A stretch of 64,000 nt of DNA from Acholoe squamosa. Taxonomy: Eukaryota > Annelida > Polychaeta > Phyllodocida > Polynoidae. Below the pieces are notes generated by a model that did not search any database, was not told the DNA's origin, and saw nothing but the letters and a program-made list of their open reading frames with translations. Below, piece by piece: positions 34,401 to 43,711 of the stretch; position 1 is the first letter of the stretch, and the number at the start of each line of letters is the position of its first letter. The stretch lies in NCBI GenBank assembly GCA_949317995.1, contig OX439045.1, forward strand, positions 40,381,693-40,445,692. Direction: 5' to 3'. The position numbers and the translations under genes were made by a program.

Positions 34401-35732
34401 GACTATTACATCCTGTTCCAACATCTTATTTATTTCATCCTCAGCTACTCTCTTTTTTGCTAAGGGTAACCGTCTATACGGTATCTTAAAGGGTTCGGCA
34501 TCCCCAGTATCTATTTTATGTAATACCTTATTTGTCGTACCTAGTTTTTCACCAGGTTTGGCAAAGGCAGTATGATACTGACAGAGCATATCATAGAACT
34601 CTTTCCGGTGTTCCGGATCTTCTAATGAAGTTTCTTCATACAACTTAAGTAAGTCTTCCGAAATTTCATCATCTCCTGTTACCTTCTGTAAGCTTAGCTT
34701 GCTATCCGTTACAGTTTCCGAAAGGGTCACGTTTCCAAAAACTTGTCCCTTTTTCAAGTAGATAGTAGTGTTTCCAGTATTGGAGACAGGTACTACCGAC
34801 CAGGATGCATTCGCTACTATCGTGTCTACAGAATTTAATCCAATACCTGACAAAGTAACTACATCCGGTTCTATCACTGCAGGTTTGTTACGCATTGCAG
34901 GATCACTTCTTACAAGCACATCACAGGCTACTCCCGGAGGGATTCGCACAGTGTGTGCCACACTAGCCATACTGCTCACTTGTCTCAGTGCACATCTAAC
35001 CTTCACGGGGTACGGGTATCTCACACTCAACACTCCTGTTTGGGGTTCCAATACAGCACCATACAGGGATGCGAAATCTAACCCGAGTATCCCCTCATCT
35101 GCTATATCCGCAACGGTGGCGCTCATGACATAGTCATGTATACCATCTAACTGTAGTCTCACACAAGTTCTACCATACGTTTGCAAGGTACTGCCGTCGG
35201 CCGTCTGAGCACTTCCTCCCGATTTGAGAGTATCATGTTCATCCGGTATAAGGTCGTAGAACCCCTTGGAGATACAAGAGTGGCTAGCTCCCGTATCCAC
35301 AAGGAATTCGGCAGACCTTCCGTTAACAGTAAGGCAAACATACCACCGCCTTCCGTTTAGAACAGAGGGCATGTCCGTGACAATCGGAACGTCATTTTTC
35401 ACACCAGGAGTCAATCCACATCCTTTTAAGAATTCCAGACAAGGATGACCCGGGGGCAGGTGGGCACCACAGACCTTGGCTAACGAATAGCCGCCTGCCT
35501 CGTTACTGATATTGGGTTTCCCCTGTGCTCCCATAGCACCTGTTATATCAGCTTCCCTAACCTTCCGGGTGTCTACAACCACCTCGGTGTTAGGCGATCT
35601 TGTTACTTCATGTGAACTATCATCACGGATGGTGATATCATGGCAAGATTTGTCACTGGGATCCCCTTCTTTGCCCCTCGGGAGACCCCTCCTTAGTTTT
35701 CCTCTGTACTTACTCCAGAGACACTCTCCTGT
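31497..35732 (-). CDS. pol: Gypsy pol polyprotein: protease, RT, RNase H, integrase
   Basis: The frame opens at 35732, overlapping gag by 40 bases in the -1 frame; no ATG lies near its start, so expression as Gag-Pol by -1 frameshift is likely. Counting from the codon at 35582: aspartic protease DTGA at 96-99; reverse transcriptase with FCIDYRKLN (~417) and YLDD at 516-519; RNase H with LDTDAS at ~668 and ADALSR at ~781; integrase zinc domain H913, H918, C948, C951, and catalytic D980, D1040, E1076; a GPF-type C-terminal module near WDGPFTI. There is no chromodomain. The end is very basic, with an AT-hook-like KRGQGRPKK. All catalytic residues expected for activity are present and no stop interrupts the frame. 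Confidence 0.95.
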   Translation of the reverse strand, partial: TGECLWSKYRGKLRRGLPRGKEGDPSDKSCHDITIRDDSSHEVTRSPNTEVVVDTRKVREADITGAMGAQGKPNISNEAGGYSLAKVCGAHLPPGHPCLEFLKGCGLTPGVKNDVPIVTDMPSVLNGRRWYVCLTVNGRSAEFLVDTGASHSCISKGFYDLIPDEHDTLKSGGSAQTADGSTLQTYGRTCVRLQLDGIHDYVMSATVADIADEGILGLDFASLYGAVLEPQTGVLSVRYPYPVKVRCALRQVSSMASVAHTVRIPPGVACDVLVRSDPAMRNKPAVIEPDVVTLSGIGLNSVDTIVANASWSVVPVSNTGNTTIYLKKGQVFGNVTLSETVTDSKLSLQKVTGDDEISEDLLKLYEETSLEDPEHRKEFYDMLCQYHTAFAKPGEKLGTTNKVLHKIDTGDAEPFKIPYRRLPLAKKRVAEDEINKMLEQDVIVPSNSPWSSPVCMVTKKDGTIRFCIDYRKLNGITKKNSYPLPRIDETIDSLGGNSWFCTLDLQSGYWQVGMNPSDMEKTAFSSHIGLFQYNVMPFGLCNAPATFEAMMETILSDLLWKRCLVYLDDVIVFGKTFEECSNNLKMVLERIISNGLKLKPKKCHMFRKSINYLGRIISDEGIKADPEKIESVTNWNRPKTPKEVRSFLGFCSYYREFIPNYSRVSYPLQAIANWTPGSTKEKFPWTHEQETAFQKLKDLFTSTPVLQYPNETDHFILDTDASNDSIGAALSQVQNGREVPIAFASNTLSKTQRNYCTTKRELLAVVVYTKKFKHFLWGTNFTLRTDHSSLRWLLNFRDAEGMLGRWLAHLSEYGLEHQQIQHRPGVKHLNADALSRIPIRKCDNPDCTDCGAHKAVLAGIRRPFVPLVASILDWSMDHIRHFQEADSITAQLLQLVPKGIRPVRPEVSLENREMRRFLAQWTELEVRKGVLYRWKPCNNGGRIMQVVIPHAMRHDIMYFCHGHRSSGHFGRKRSLARLSKKYYWPGMTRDLQRWVTTCPDCCKNKPGPGMGKLPLSQELFGVRFARIGVDIISGFNTTANDNTCMMVVCDYYTKYTKVFPLPDHKAITCAEAFVKGWVLSFGVPLMLHSDQGREFESNLWQGMCEYLAICKTRTNPYRPQSDGLVERFNRTLIQVLKSLVNEHMDDWDEQCHFVTHAYNSTVHSSTNCSPNLLVFGEDLIMPADLVFGVVGMDPELPCHVVFVECLRDRFRKAYESVRIDLEKSAKWQKVGYDTDLKHRKFQSGDRVLRLHEPLRHIKLASNWDGPFTITQIISDCTVIIKSDLGRLYKSNVARLRRWSGRETSTEMYGEGSERILNQNRIIDQVKNTTVKRGQGRPKKCSESVTPTPTPIKRGGVKKVSAGEDKKKRKGVSKAKKHLEKALQTVRSDKELSEKGRYVRRSPRIAQRTAVT
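35693..35732 (-). other. gag/pol -1 frameshift overlap
   Basis: Pol is open only from 35732 and gag stops at 35695-35693. The last gag codons are GAG GAA AAC TAA. A slip of one base back at AAC puts AAA CTA in the pol frame. The heptamer G GAA AAC (35702-35696) only partly fits the canonical X XXY YYZ rule, so the exact slip site is inferred. Confidence 0.65.
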
Positions 35733-38476
35733 CTACGAGGGACAGGTTTTTCAGCCATACATTCTGGAGCATAATGCCCCAGTTTCTGGCATCTGAAACA
35801 TCTCCTCTGGGATTTGTCAACTCTCGGTCTCTTTAGAGCTTCTGTTAATCCGGCTAATAATGTTTCCATCATGTTAGTCGGAGCAACAGTGGCTGCTACA
35901 GTTGGGTTCGCCGTAGAGGCTACACTGCCAGGTTGAGTTGATCCGGAAGCTGTTTTACCAGCAACTGATCCTCCTCTCCCTCTCGAATGTACTTTCCTAT
36001 ACCGCTTTTGTCGGTAATATTTTCCAGCTACATGCACTGAACCAATATAATCTCCGTTTTCATCGGAGACATATTCATCATTCTCATCAACTTCATTCGA
36101 TTCAACCGGAGCTAATTGGGAAGTATCGTATACCGGAGCAGGTGTACCTCCGTATTGGAATGGAGCTGCTCTTATTGGATTAGGTCCGAGACCTACCAGA
36201 CGTTTCTTCATGTCATGTCCATCGATTGCTATGAACAGATCACTGAAGGAAGTGTCATCTTTCCAAGAGTCCCAGACCACTTGCTTGTGATCCGGATCAC
36301 GCAATCCACTGTAGAATTGTATAAACAATTCTTGTAGATAACAATCATCATCATGAGCCCAATTTGGACGTGCTTTCGAAAGCAAGTCCTGTAGCTCCAA
36401 ACCAAAGACTTTGTGTGATTCTTTAGGTTTTTGTGTCCTCTTCTTAAAGCTTACCCACGGATCTTCTCTAACGATTGATCCGAAAAGGTATGCGGCACAT
36501 TCGACCAATTGATCATAGGTACCATATATTCCGTAAGCTGCTCTCCATTGGTTGAGAGCTACTTTTCCGCCTTTATTTAACCAACAAATCAAATATGGCA
36601 GAGCTTCTTCTTTTGTCCAGCCACTACAATTGACTTCGTCAACAAAAGCTTGATACCTGTCCTTCCATGGATCATTAGAATCATATGGAGGGGGTATCCG
36701 TGCCTGCCTACGTGCCGGATTATTACATCCGCGTAGTCTATCTGCTTCTCGCATGCTCCAGTTCATGACTTCCATGCCGTCTGCTCCCTTTCGGTAGCAG
36801 TCAATGCCAAGGTTTTGTATACATTGGCTTCTATCAAAGATGGTTTGCATCCCTGCAGGCATAGAAGTTCTCCTGTTAGGTTTCCTGCCATCTCCTCCTG
36901 ATCCTGATCCTCCGAATCCGGATCCTCCTGGGCCGCCTGGAGGGTTTCCTCCTGGTGGACCATTATTATTATAGCCTCCAGATGAACCACCAGGGTATCC
37001 ACTATTGTGACCGGTGTTTCCAGAAGAAGCATATCTAGGGTAAGAATCATTTTGATTCCATCCCTGGTTATAGCTATTACCATTCTGATAATTGCCACTT
37101 CCCGATGGATTATAATTATTTCTATATCCATAGGAAGATGTTCTCGGTTGGTACGTACCGCCGTTGATATTGTTTTGTGGCGGATTTGGTCTCGGAAAAC
37201 GTCCATCAGTAGGACCATTACCAGAACCTGGGGGTGGATTCGGTAATCTTGGTACTGCTGGTGTACTGTGGCCGGGTTGGGGGAAATATGAAGGTGGTGT
37301 CAACATATGTCTCATTGGTCCGGGTGCTCTTGGTTGGGCCACGGGTGAATTATTATTATTCCCTGTAGCACCATCGTGAGTCGCTTTGATTTTGTGACTC
37401 AAATCTGGTATGGGTGGTGCTGGTCCTATCGTATCCAGCATTGGAACTACTGGTTTAGATGCGGTTCCATTTACTGCAGCATTATCCGGTTTCTTATAGA
37501 TTCCGGATACCACATTCTTGTCAGCCCCATCATCAACGAATGGGCTGTATCTAACTGGGGTTGCATCTTTAGATGTCTTTCCCAACATTGTAGATACCAC
37601 AGCTGGGTCTATATTACCTATAGTTAACTGGGCTGCTTCTACATATTTATCTAGAGTTATTGCAGTGGCCTGCAATTCCTGAAGCTCATTCGTGAGTTTC
37701 TGTCTATCCTCCTCCAGTTGTTTGTTGTAAGCTATGATGCCTACCCGGATGGTTTCATTATCTTCAGCTTGTTTACTGCACTGAAGTTTCAATTTATCCA
37801 ACTCCTCCTGATAATGGCGAATTTCGGATTCGAATTTTGTCTTATCAAGGTTTAGTTGGTCGTTCGTATCTATGTATGTTTGGATACGAATGTGCCTATT
37901 ATCATATTCTTTATTGAATGAATCTCTCATAGATTGAAGTTTTAGTTCTTCACTCTCGAGTTCTTTCATGTACTCGCTCCTTCTGGCTTCGAATTCCTTT
38001 CGCATGCCAGTTAGGTCCTCTTCCATTTGAAGTTTTTCATGCAATACTTCATCCTTAGCTTTGACCAAGGTATTTAAATTCTCGTTCAAAGTTACATAAG
38101 TTTCATTCAACAACAGGACATCCGGTCGTTTTAATTCTTCACCTTCCGGTACCGCATAGGTTAAGTCGCCATCTATAGCGCTATAATCTAATATTGGTAA
38201 TTCGGGCCTGGGTAACCTATAAGGTAGTTCTCCGAATGTTACCCTTTTTCGCATTGGTGCCGGATGTTCTGGGTTAGTACTACCACCGACTTCGAACATC
38301 GAATCACATAATTCGTCAACAATTGAATGCTGGCCTATTAAGTTACTATGTCTCTGTATGGACTGTTCGCGTCGTACAGAGTCTGGCAGATTCTCTTCAC
38401 TATCATTATAGTGGGGTCCGGGATCTCTCCAGGATGCTGATTCTGCATCTTGTGAGTCCGAATGGGCTTGGAGCAT
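35693..38476 (-). CDS. gag: Gypsy Gag protein
   Basis: The first ATG in frame is at 38476 (927 aa); the frame is open further upstream through the primer-binding site, so a non-ATG start is possible. It forms the particle that packages the RNA. From the ATG: an acidic N-terminus, a long coiled coil (about residues 120-285), a Gly/Asn/Pro-rich disordered stretch (about 345-540), a globular capsid-like domain, and near the end a CCHC zinc knuckle CFRCQKLGHYAPEC (about 893-906), the nucleocapsid signature. The long coiled coil and size well above the usual Gag length are unusual. It precedes pol on the same transcript and ends in the frameshift overlap. Confidence 0.9.
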   Translation of the reverse strand: MLQAHSDSQDAESASWRDPGPHYNDSEENLPDSVRREQSIQRHSNLIGQHSIVDELCDSMFEVGGSTNPEHPAPMRKRVTFGELPYRLPRPELPILDYSAIDGDLTYAVPEGEELKRPDVLLLNETYVTLNENLNTLVKAKDEVLHEKLQMEEDLTGMRKEFEARRSEYMKELESEELKLQSMRDSFNKEYDNRHIRIQTYIDTNDQLNLDKTKFESEIRHYQEELDKLKLQCSKQAEDNETIRVGIIAYNKQLEEDRQKLTNELQELQATAITLDKYVEAAQLTIGNIDPAVVSTMLGKTSKDATPVRYSPFVDDGADKNVVSGIYKKPDNAAVNGTASKPVVPMLDTIGPAPPIPDLSHKIKATHDGATGNNNNSPVAQPRAPGPMRHMLTPPSYFPQPGHSTPAVPRLPNPPPGSGNGPTDGRFPRPNPPQNNINGGTYQPRTSSYGYRNNYNPSGSGNYQNGNSYNQGWNQNDSYPRYASSGNTGHNSGYPGGSSGGYNNNGPPGGNPPGGPGGSGFGGSGSGGDGRKPNRRTSMPAGMQTIFDRSQCIQNLGIDCYRKGADGMEVMNWSMREADRLRGCNNPARRQARIPPPYDSNDPWKDRYQAFVDEVNCSGWTKEEALPYLICWLNKGGKVALNQWRAAYGIYGTYDQLVECAAYLFGSIVREDPWVSFKKRTQKPKESHKVFGLELQDLLSKARPNWAHDDDCYLQELFIQFYSGLRDPDHKQVVWDSWKDDTSFSDLFIAIDGHDMKKRLVGLGPNPIRAAPFQYGGTPAPVYDTSQLAPVESNEVDENDEYVSDENGDYIGSVHVAGKYYRQKRYRKVHSRGRGGSVAGKTASGSTQPGSVASTANPTVAATVAPTNMMETLLAGLTEALKRPRVDKSQRRCFRCQKLGHYAPECMAEKPVPRRQESVSGVSTEEN

Positions 38477-38602
38477 TAGCGATCCATTTCCATTCTCTTG
38501 GGCAAGTGATTGCCCTGCTGGGTTAGCTTCCCTAAGGGTGTCTAACCCATGTACTAGCCGTTCGGACGTTATAACGTCCGGGCTATACACCAGAATTAAC
38601 TG

Positions 38603-38614
38603 GTCACGGCACCA
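38603..38614 (-). other. primer-binding site, tRNA-His type
   Basis: On the minus strand TGGTGCCGTGAC begins one base after the 5' LTR. It is complementary to the 3' end of animal tRNA-His (acceptor GTCACGGCA plus CCA). The match runs 12 bases. The tRNA end is recalled from known tRNA-His sequences, not searched. Confidence 0.75.
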
Positions 38615-38615
38615 G

Positions 38616-38992
38616 TGTAAGGGTTTGTGGCCTTACGGACCTGGGGGGTTCGGGTCTTACGATTCGGAAAGAAAGAGTAAGACAGTATTCCAAGTGTATG
38701 CCAACGGTTAGGTTTATTACTTAATGCACACTCACGGCTGCCGAATGATATCAAAGAGGCAGCTAATATTAAAAGACAGTGGTTTACATAGTGTGGAGGC
38801 CAGAAGGGCCTCTGACGTAGCGGCTGAGCCCTGGGCTTTATATACGGACCCAGGTGTTCGTCGTCAGATGTCCCCACAGACCCGGATCGGTGCTGCCACC
38901 TATCCGGAACCTGAGGAACGTCCGACGACTCGACTCACCCGCCACGTCAGACGGTACCCAACTCCTATGGTTTAGTAAAGTGTACCTCTACA
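38616..38992 (-). repeat. 5' LTR of the Gypsy element
   Basis: Identical by eye to the copy at 26146-26522, 12470 bp away. Transcribed on the minus strand, the U3 part contains a TATA box and the R/U5 part an AATAAA signal. Confidence 0.97.
38713..38844 (-). promoter_or_regulatory. LTR core promoter and poly(A) signal
   Basis: On the minus strand TATATAAA (plus-strand 38837-38844) would start transcription about 25-30 bases downstream, and AATAAA (plus-strand TTTATT, 38713-38718) follows about 120 bases later, consistent with a U3-R-U5 layout. Confidence 0.65.
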
Positions 38993-39302
38993 GCAGTATG
39001 ATAGAATATTAAATTCATTGAATTGTTTACCTCAATACTTACTCAAATAAAATGTTATTGGCCTAACTGAGATGTACCTCACTTGATTTTGAATACATAT
39101 CCATCTGTAGATGGCTGCCACACAGTCACACAAACCCTTCTCTGTGTTAGCATAAAAGACAACAGTTCTGTCTGACTGCCCCTTGTATCACCATAAAGCA
39201 GACACACTCTCCTCAGCCACAGAAAAAGAACTCAACATTTTAGAACTTACTGTCCAGGAAAGACATAATAACAGGTTAAACCTCTGTAAGTACGCCAATG
39301 CC
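38993..39302. other. unassigned sequence
   Basis: Host flank of the Gypsy insertion; nothing recognised. Confidence 0.4.
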
Positions 39303-39340
39303 CATTGCTGTGAGGGTAGTCTGCAAAAGTAGTATATAGG

Positions 39341-39514
39341 CAGGGGTAGACACTAACACTGACCCGATGGCCAATGGCCAGTAACTTTGGCTGTGGGCCA
39401 GTGATTCCCCTTCAAATTGGCCATTAGGCCAGTAGAATATTTAAAAATACAATACTACGTACTGGACTGCTGGCCCAATTGGCCAACGGCCCAAAATGCT
39501 AGGGTCTACCCCTG
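39341..39514. mobile_element. MITE nested in the left arm of the foldback element
   Basis: Ends CAGGGGTAGAC (39341-39351) and its complement (39504-39514) bound 174 bp, flanked by a 5-bp direct repeat ATAGG (39336-39340 and 39515-39519). The right arm of the host element reads uninterrupted through the equivalent point, which acts as an empty site. The interior is rich in GGCCA/TGGCC motifs. Confidence 0.75.
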
Positions 39515-39714
39515 ATAGGGGCAAACTCAGCGCATAGGAGCAGCTAGTAAAATCGATTTGACCTACTTATGCACCGGAAGTGACCTTTTGTCCTCGCCCT
39601 CTCGACCAATCAGAAGCCATCATTTAACCAGAAGTGAGGTCATGGCTGAGAGGTGGTTGCCATGGCAACTGTAAAAAAGTAAACAAACTGTGTTGTCATG
39701 GCAACACCTAGCAG

Positions 39715-39950
39715 ATATCATTGGAACTGCTTATAGCTGGGTTTCATGGAGACCCCTTGTGGTTTAAAAAAAAATAGTGGCACCCTTACGCCTGACACCT
39801 AGTGGATATTATTTGAACTGCACATAGCTGGGTTTAGTGGAGCCCCCTTGTGGTTAAAAAAACTAGTGATGCCTTTACCCCTGACACCTAGTGGATATTA
39901 TTGGAACTACTTATAGCTGGGTTCAGTTGAGCCCCCTTGTGGTTAGGAAG
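39715..39950. repeat. ~106-bp tandem repeat in the left arm
   Basis: About 2.3 units, each with CACCTAGTGGATATTATTGG followed by AACTGCTTATAGCTGGGTT and CCCTTGTGGTT. The right arm holds fewer units, in inverse orientation, near 43725-43895. Confidence 0.8.
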
Positions 39951-39957
39951 TGTAATA

Positions 39958-41101
39958 TCCATGTAACTTTTAACTCCAGGTTTTTGAGCGCTGATTGCTT
40001 GTTGGATACTTTATACATGATCTAATTTTCTTAAGCTTCGATTGGTTGTTGACATTTGTGTAATACCGATGGATTTTTAGGGGAGACATGACATAAACTT
40101 GTTTTTTCCCTATATTGATGTTCGATGCAATTTAACCGTTATGACAAGAAATGAAATGTGTAATTAACTCAACACAACACAGATTTTTTTTCACTTTTTT
40201 ACTTTACAGACAACCTCGACATACGAATGTGCTTTTACCATTAGAAGGTTTTGTACATATGCGACAGAAAGAGGTTTTTGCGGTTAGCGATTTAGCTCTT
40301 GTCCAATGCATTGACTTTAAGCTTTCATTCCAGGTATTAAAATAACACATGCTACCTATTCTAGCTATGTTTGCAATAGCAGGTTCAAACAATGCCTGAG
40401 CCAGAATTAGACGGAGTTGTTTTTCACTGAAGCTAAAAGCCCTGAAAGGTAGCCTTCCTTGAAATTTAGCTCGAATGAAAAATGACTTTTTACCCCGACC
40501 AAGTTTAAAGCTGAAAGTTCCAAGGTGCATTGTAGACAGGTGAAACATATGGTTTCACATATTTTGCTAATGTTTAGATTACTTTTACAATGGCATAATA
40601 CACCCACTTTGGGGTAAAATTTTAGTACTGAAGATATGCTGCAAATTTTCGCATGCTGCCTAGTCTGTACCTGGTATAATGTCGTGGACATGTCTCTTTA
40701 GTGTGTAATTGATATACTCCAATACACATGACAGAATACAACCTTAAACTATGCAATTTTTCCTTTTACCTTTTCCTTTTTTTCCCTTTATTTTCCTTTT
40801 TTCCTCTTCCTTTATTTTTCCTTTTTCACTTTTTCCACATAGGATACATGAAAGAACACAACCTTAACCTTAATTTTTACTAAAACTGTTTACAAAATAT
40901 GCTTATACACAAGAATGACTTGCTTAACCTCTGAATCACTTTTCGAAGTGGTAAATCTGACATTGTAAATGCTTTTGTATTGTTTTCTAAACCAGCTATA
41001 GATTTTAAAAGTTGGCATCATAAGTTTCTTTTTTCTATTTTTTCAGGCATAAAAAGTGATTTTTTGTTATTTTTTTCATTGCGCATGCTACACTATAGTT
41101 T
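39958..41101. other. interior of foldback element, no gene recognised
   Basis: Short frames on both strands (64-114 codons) show no motif; a TTTTCC-rich pyrimidine tract lies at about 40760-40835. Confidence 0.4.
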
Positions 41102-41660
41102 CTATGCATTAGGATAGTAAACTATAATGCTTTGATGATTGTAACACATAAACACCAGTTGTAGAACTGGTACATATACAATGGTCCCTGGCCCTGTTCC
41201 TGACCCTGTCCCTTTCTTCTTACTCGAGTTGGTGGAAGAAGTTTTCTCATCAGTCAATAGTGGGGGTGAAGCAGCATCTGCCACCACCGCCACTGCCTTC
41301 TTTTCACCCTTTTTTTCCTCCTCCTCCTCCTGCTTTTCCTCCACTTTGGTTGATGTGTGCAAGTTGCCAATGATGTCTTCAGGTGATGGTGGTCGTGATG
41401 ATGACGGTGTCTGTGGCGGCACTGTTGTCGCAACTCCAGTTAGGTCTGTGGGGGCTTTAGGGTTCTTGTAGTGCTGAAGAAACTCGCGTATGTCAAAATT
41501 AGACTAGACATTTTCCCCACTGTCCCATTCACTGTGCAAGTTGTGCATTAAGCTTTCCACCTCTGGAGTTCTATCCGGGATGCGTGGTGAGTAAGAGGGT
41601 GGTGTTGCTTCCTCGGCGTGGCAATCGTCCACTGTTATATTATAACAAGGTGCGGAGAGA
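41102..41660 (-). pseudogene. possible broken coding segment inside the foldback element
   Basis: On the minus strand one frame reads with protein-like composition from about 41640 (…SPRIPDRTPEVESLMHNLHS…), is interrupted by a TAG near 41507, and then continues in the same frame (…DIREFLQHYKNPKAPTDL…) to 41102. It passes through an acidic/lysine-rich low-complexity tract. It resembles no family I know. A decayed or spliced cargo or transposase gene is possible; low-complexity chance is the alternative. Confidence 0.3.
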
Positions 41661-41769
41661 AAGCCCTCTGTAGAAGAAAGCTAGAGTTTAATGGGTGGTA
41701 CCCTTTTACCTCTCGTTTTCAGTTTGCTCGACATAACTGTGGAGATGCAGGTCATGGTGTAGTGAAGCT

Positions 41770-42575
41770 GTGGTAAGTGTGGTTGCAGCGGCAGCAGTAG
41801 CGCTAAAAGCACTTGTGTGTTGGTCAGTGAGCCGCTCACCACTCCTTATAAACCCTACTTTTTCCCCTCCCTCCTTCCAGCAACAGCCTAATGAGCCTGT
41901 ATATGCAACCCTCTTTTGTTTATGCCAAGTTGCTACCATGTGCAATGCATTGAGCAGCATATTTCCTTCCACCCCCTTTTCCCCATTACACCCACCCCAC
42001 TGTCAAACTGACCACCGAGTTGCAACTGTGAATATTGATGATTGTCCTGAACATTATCCTTCAGACGGGTTAATTCCTCCCAATTTTAATTTTAGAGAGT
42101 GTTTCCTTCAAAACAACACTGCTTCTTTGATAAAGAACAGCAAACACTCCTTTCGTCCATCCATAAAAAAATTGATCACAAAAAGTAAAAATTGGAAGGT
42201 AGCAGGGATTGAGCTTACTCATAATGTTGTAATGCACATTATGAGACGTCACACCATACCCTGCGTGTCCTCAATCTCTTTCACGTGCGAAAGACAGAAA
42301 ACTTTGTTTCTAAAAAAAGTCCAAAGGATGGAAATTCAGTTTTTATTGATCCCACTTTGGTAGAAGCATTGATAAAAACAATGCTATTTCAGGCAGACAA
42401 AAGTACATTATCCCCCCTTGTCCCAAACAGAATCGTTTACGAAAGGGTGTTCAGAACTGAAATTGGCCACTCCTCACTAGGCTGTTGTCATATAGTGAGG
42501 GGGGTAGCTCAAATATCCGCTGAAGGTTGCAAAGTCGTCACAGCTTATCCTGTTAACTATTTTACCCCTTACTGA
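41770..42575 (+). other. two overlapping plus-strand frames of unknown meaning
   Basis: A 197-codon frame (41770-42363) and a 96-codon frame (42285-42575) overlap in different frames. The end of the first (NIDDCPEHYPSDGLIPPN onward) and most of the second (FIDPTLVEALIKTMLFQADK) look protein-like, so one shifted or spliced gene is conceivable. No catalytic motif is visible. They lie centrally between the inverted arms, where a transposase would be expected. Confidence 0.3.
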
Positions 42576-43711
42576 AGAAAAAAGACAAAAAAAAACTCTT
42601 GGGTTTTTTCACCCGTTGGTAAAAAGTAAAAACCCACCAATTTTAACAAAGAATAAGCTTTTTAAATTTTTGTTTAAAAAAAAGGCGAGTTTACAGCACA
42701 GTTTTTTTTTTTCAAAAATATCTCATGGGGTTCTAAACAGAGTTTCCACATGCTCCATGATTTTATTTTTTCTTTCTTAAATTGACTATTTTCCATGTCA
42801 GTGTAAAGCACTTTTCCACAGGTTAAATTTACATTTTTGAAAAAAAGAAAATCTCCTTGTTACTAAACATCATTTTACATGGCACACAATTAAAAGTTGT
42901 TTCCATCAGCATGTTGAAAACTACCCAGGTAACAAAATGAGGTTATTTTAATGTTGAATTAACATCATTTCTTAGTTGAAAAAACCTTGACAGAGGGTTC
43001 ATCTTAACTCCATTTCGTCGACTCAAACCAACATTGAATAAATGTTAAAAAACATTGATTAAACACCATAATTTTTATAGAAATATCCATTAAAATGATG
43101 TTAAATCAACTCTGAAATAACCTTCTCTTACTCCCTACCAAGCTAATATATTGCCATAGGAGATTTACTTTATTTCTAAGTTTCTGATGTATTTGATTCA
43201 TTTCCCCACATCTATTTATGCTCCAATTGTACATGTATTCCCTTTTGCAAAGGGACTATGTGTCTCTTGTGTTAATGGAGCAGTGTATTTATTCATAAGG
43301 GACCATAATGCATGGAAAATCTTCATTCATTTATGGATATTCTTCATTCATTTATGGATATTCTTTCACCTAGATATATCTAGACATGGGATCTTCATAA
43401 TAAGGTTAATACTACCATATTGACATCATTATTATTCATATTAGACAGATAGCTGTGTGTATCATCCAGCCCAGTCCTACCATAACATTTCCTGCCATCT
43501 AGTGGGTCATTTTGGAATCACAGAATAATGTGTAATCACGGTTTTTTAAACAAGTTAAATCATTGTTGTTTTGAGTCCACATTCTGAACGTTGATCAAAG
43601 GTTATCTGGAAAAACGTTGGCTGCTGAACATAATCTAAACGTTAAACCAACATCTGTGAAAAACAATTCTTACAAACCCCAAATCAATGGTGAAATAATG
43701 TTTTTGGCAAA
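42576..43711. other. interior of foldback element, AT-rich
   Basis: A- and T-runs, small internal inverted motifs around AATGTTGAATTAACATC (42951-42967) and a short tandem CTTCATTCATTTATGGATATT near 43320-43365. No gene recognised. Confidence 0.4.

Larger units (their letters stand above)
26146..38992 (-). mobile_element. complete Ty3/Gypsy LTR retrotransposon, 12.85 kb
   Basis: Two 377-bp LTRs (TG...CA ends), identical by eye, bound the element. GCAG directly precedes 26146 and directly follows 38992, giving a 4-bp target duplication. In transcription order: 5' LTR, primer-binding site, gag, pol in the order protease-RT-RNase H-integrase (the Ty3/Gypsy order), a ~0.5-kb gap with regulatory motifs, two accessory ORFs, a 1.5-kb non-coding tail, polypurine tract and 3' LTR. 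LTR identity indicates a very recent insertion and all large frames are open, so it may be autonomous. It is well above the usual 5-9 kb for the superfamily because of the accessory region and tail. Confidence 0.97.
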
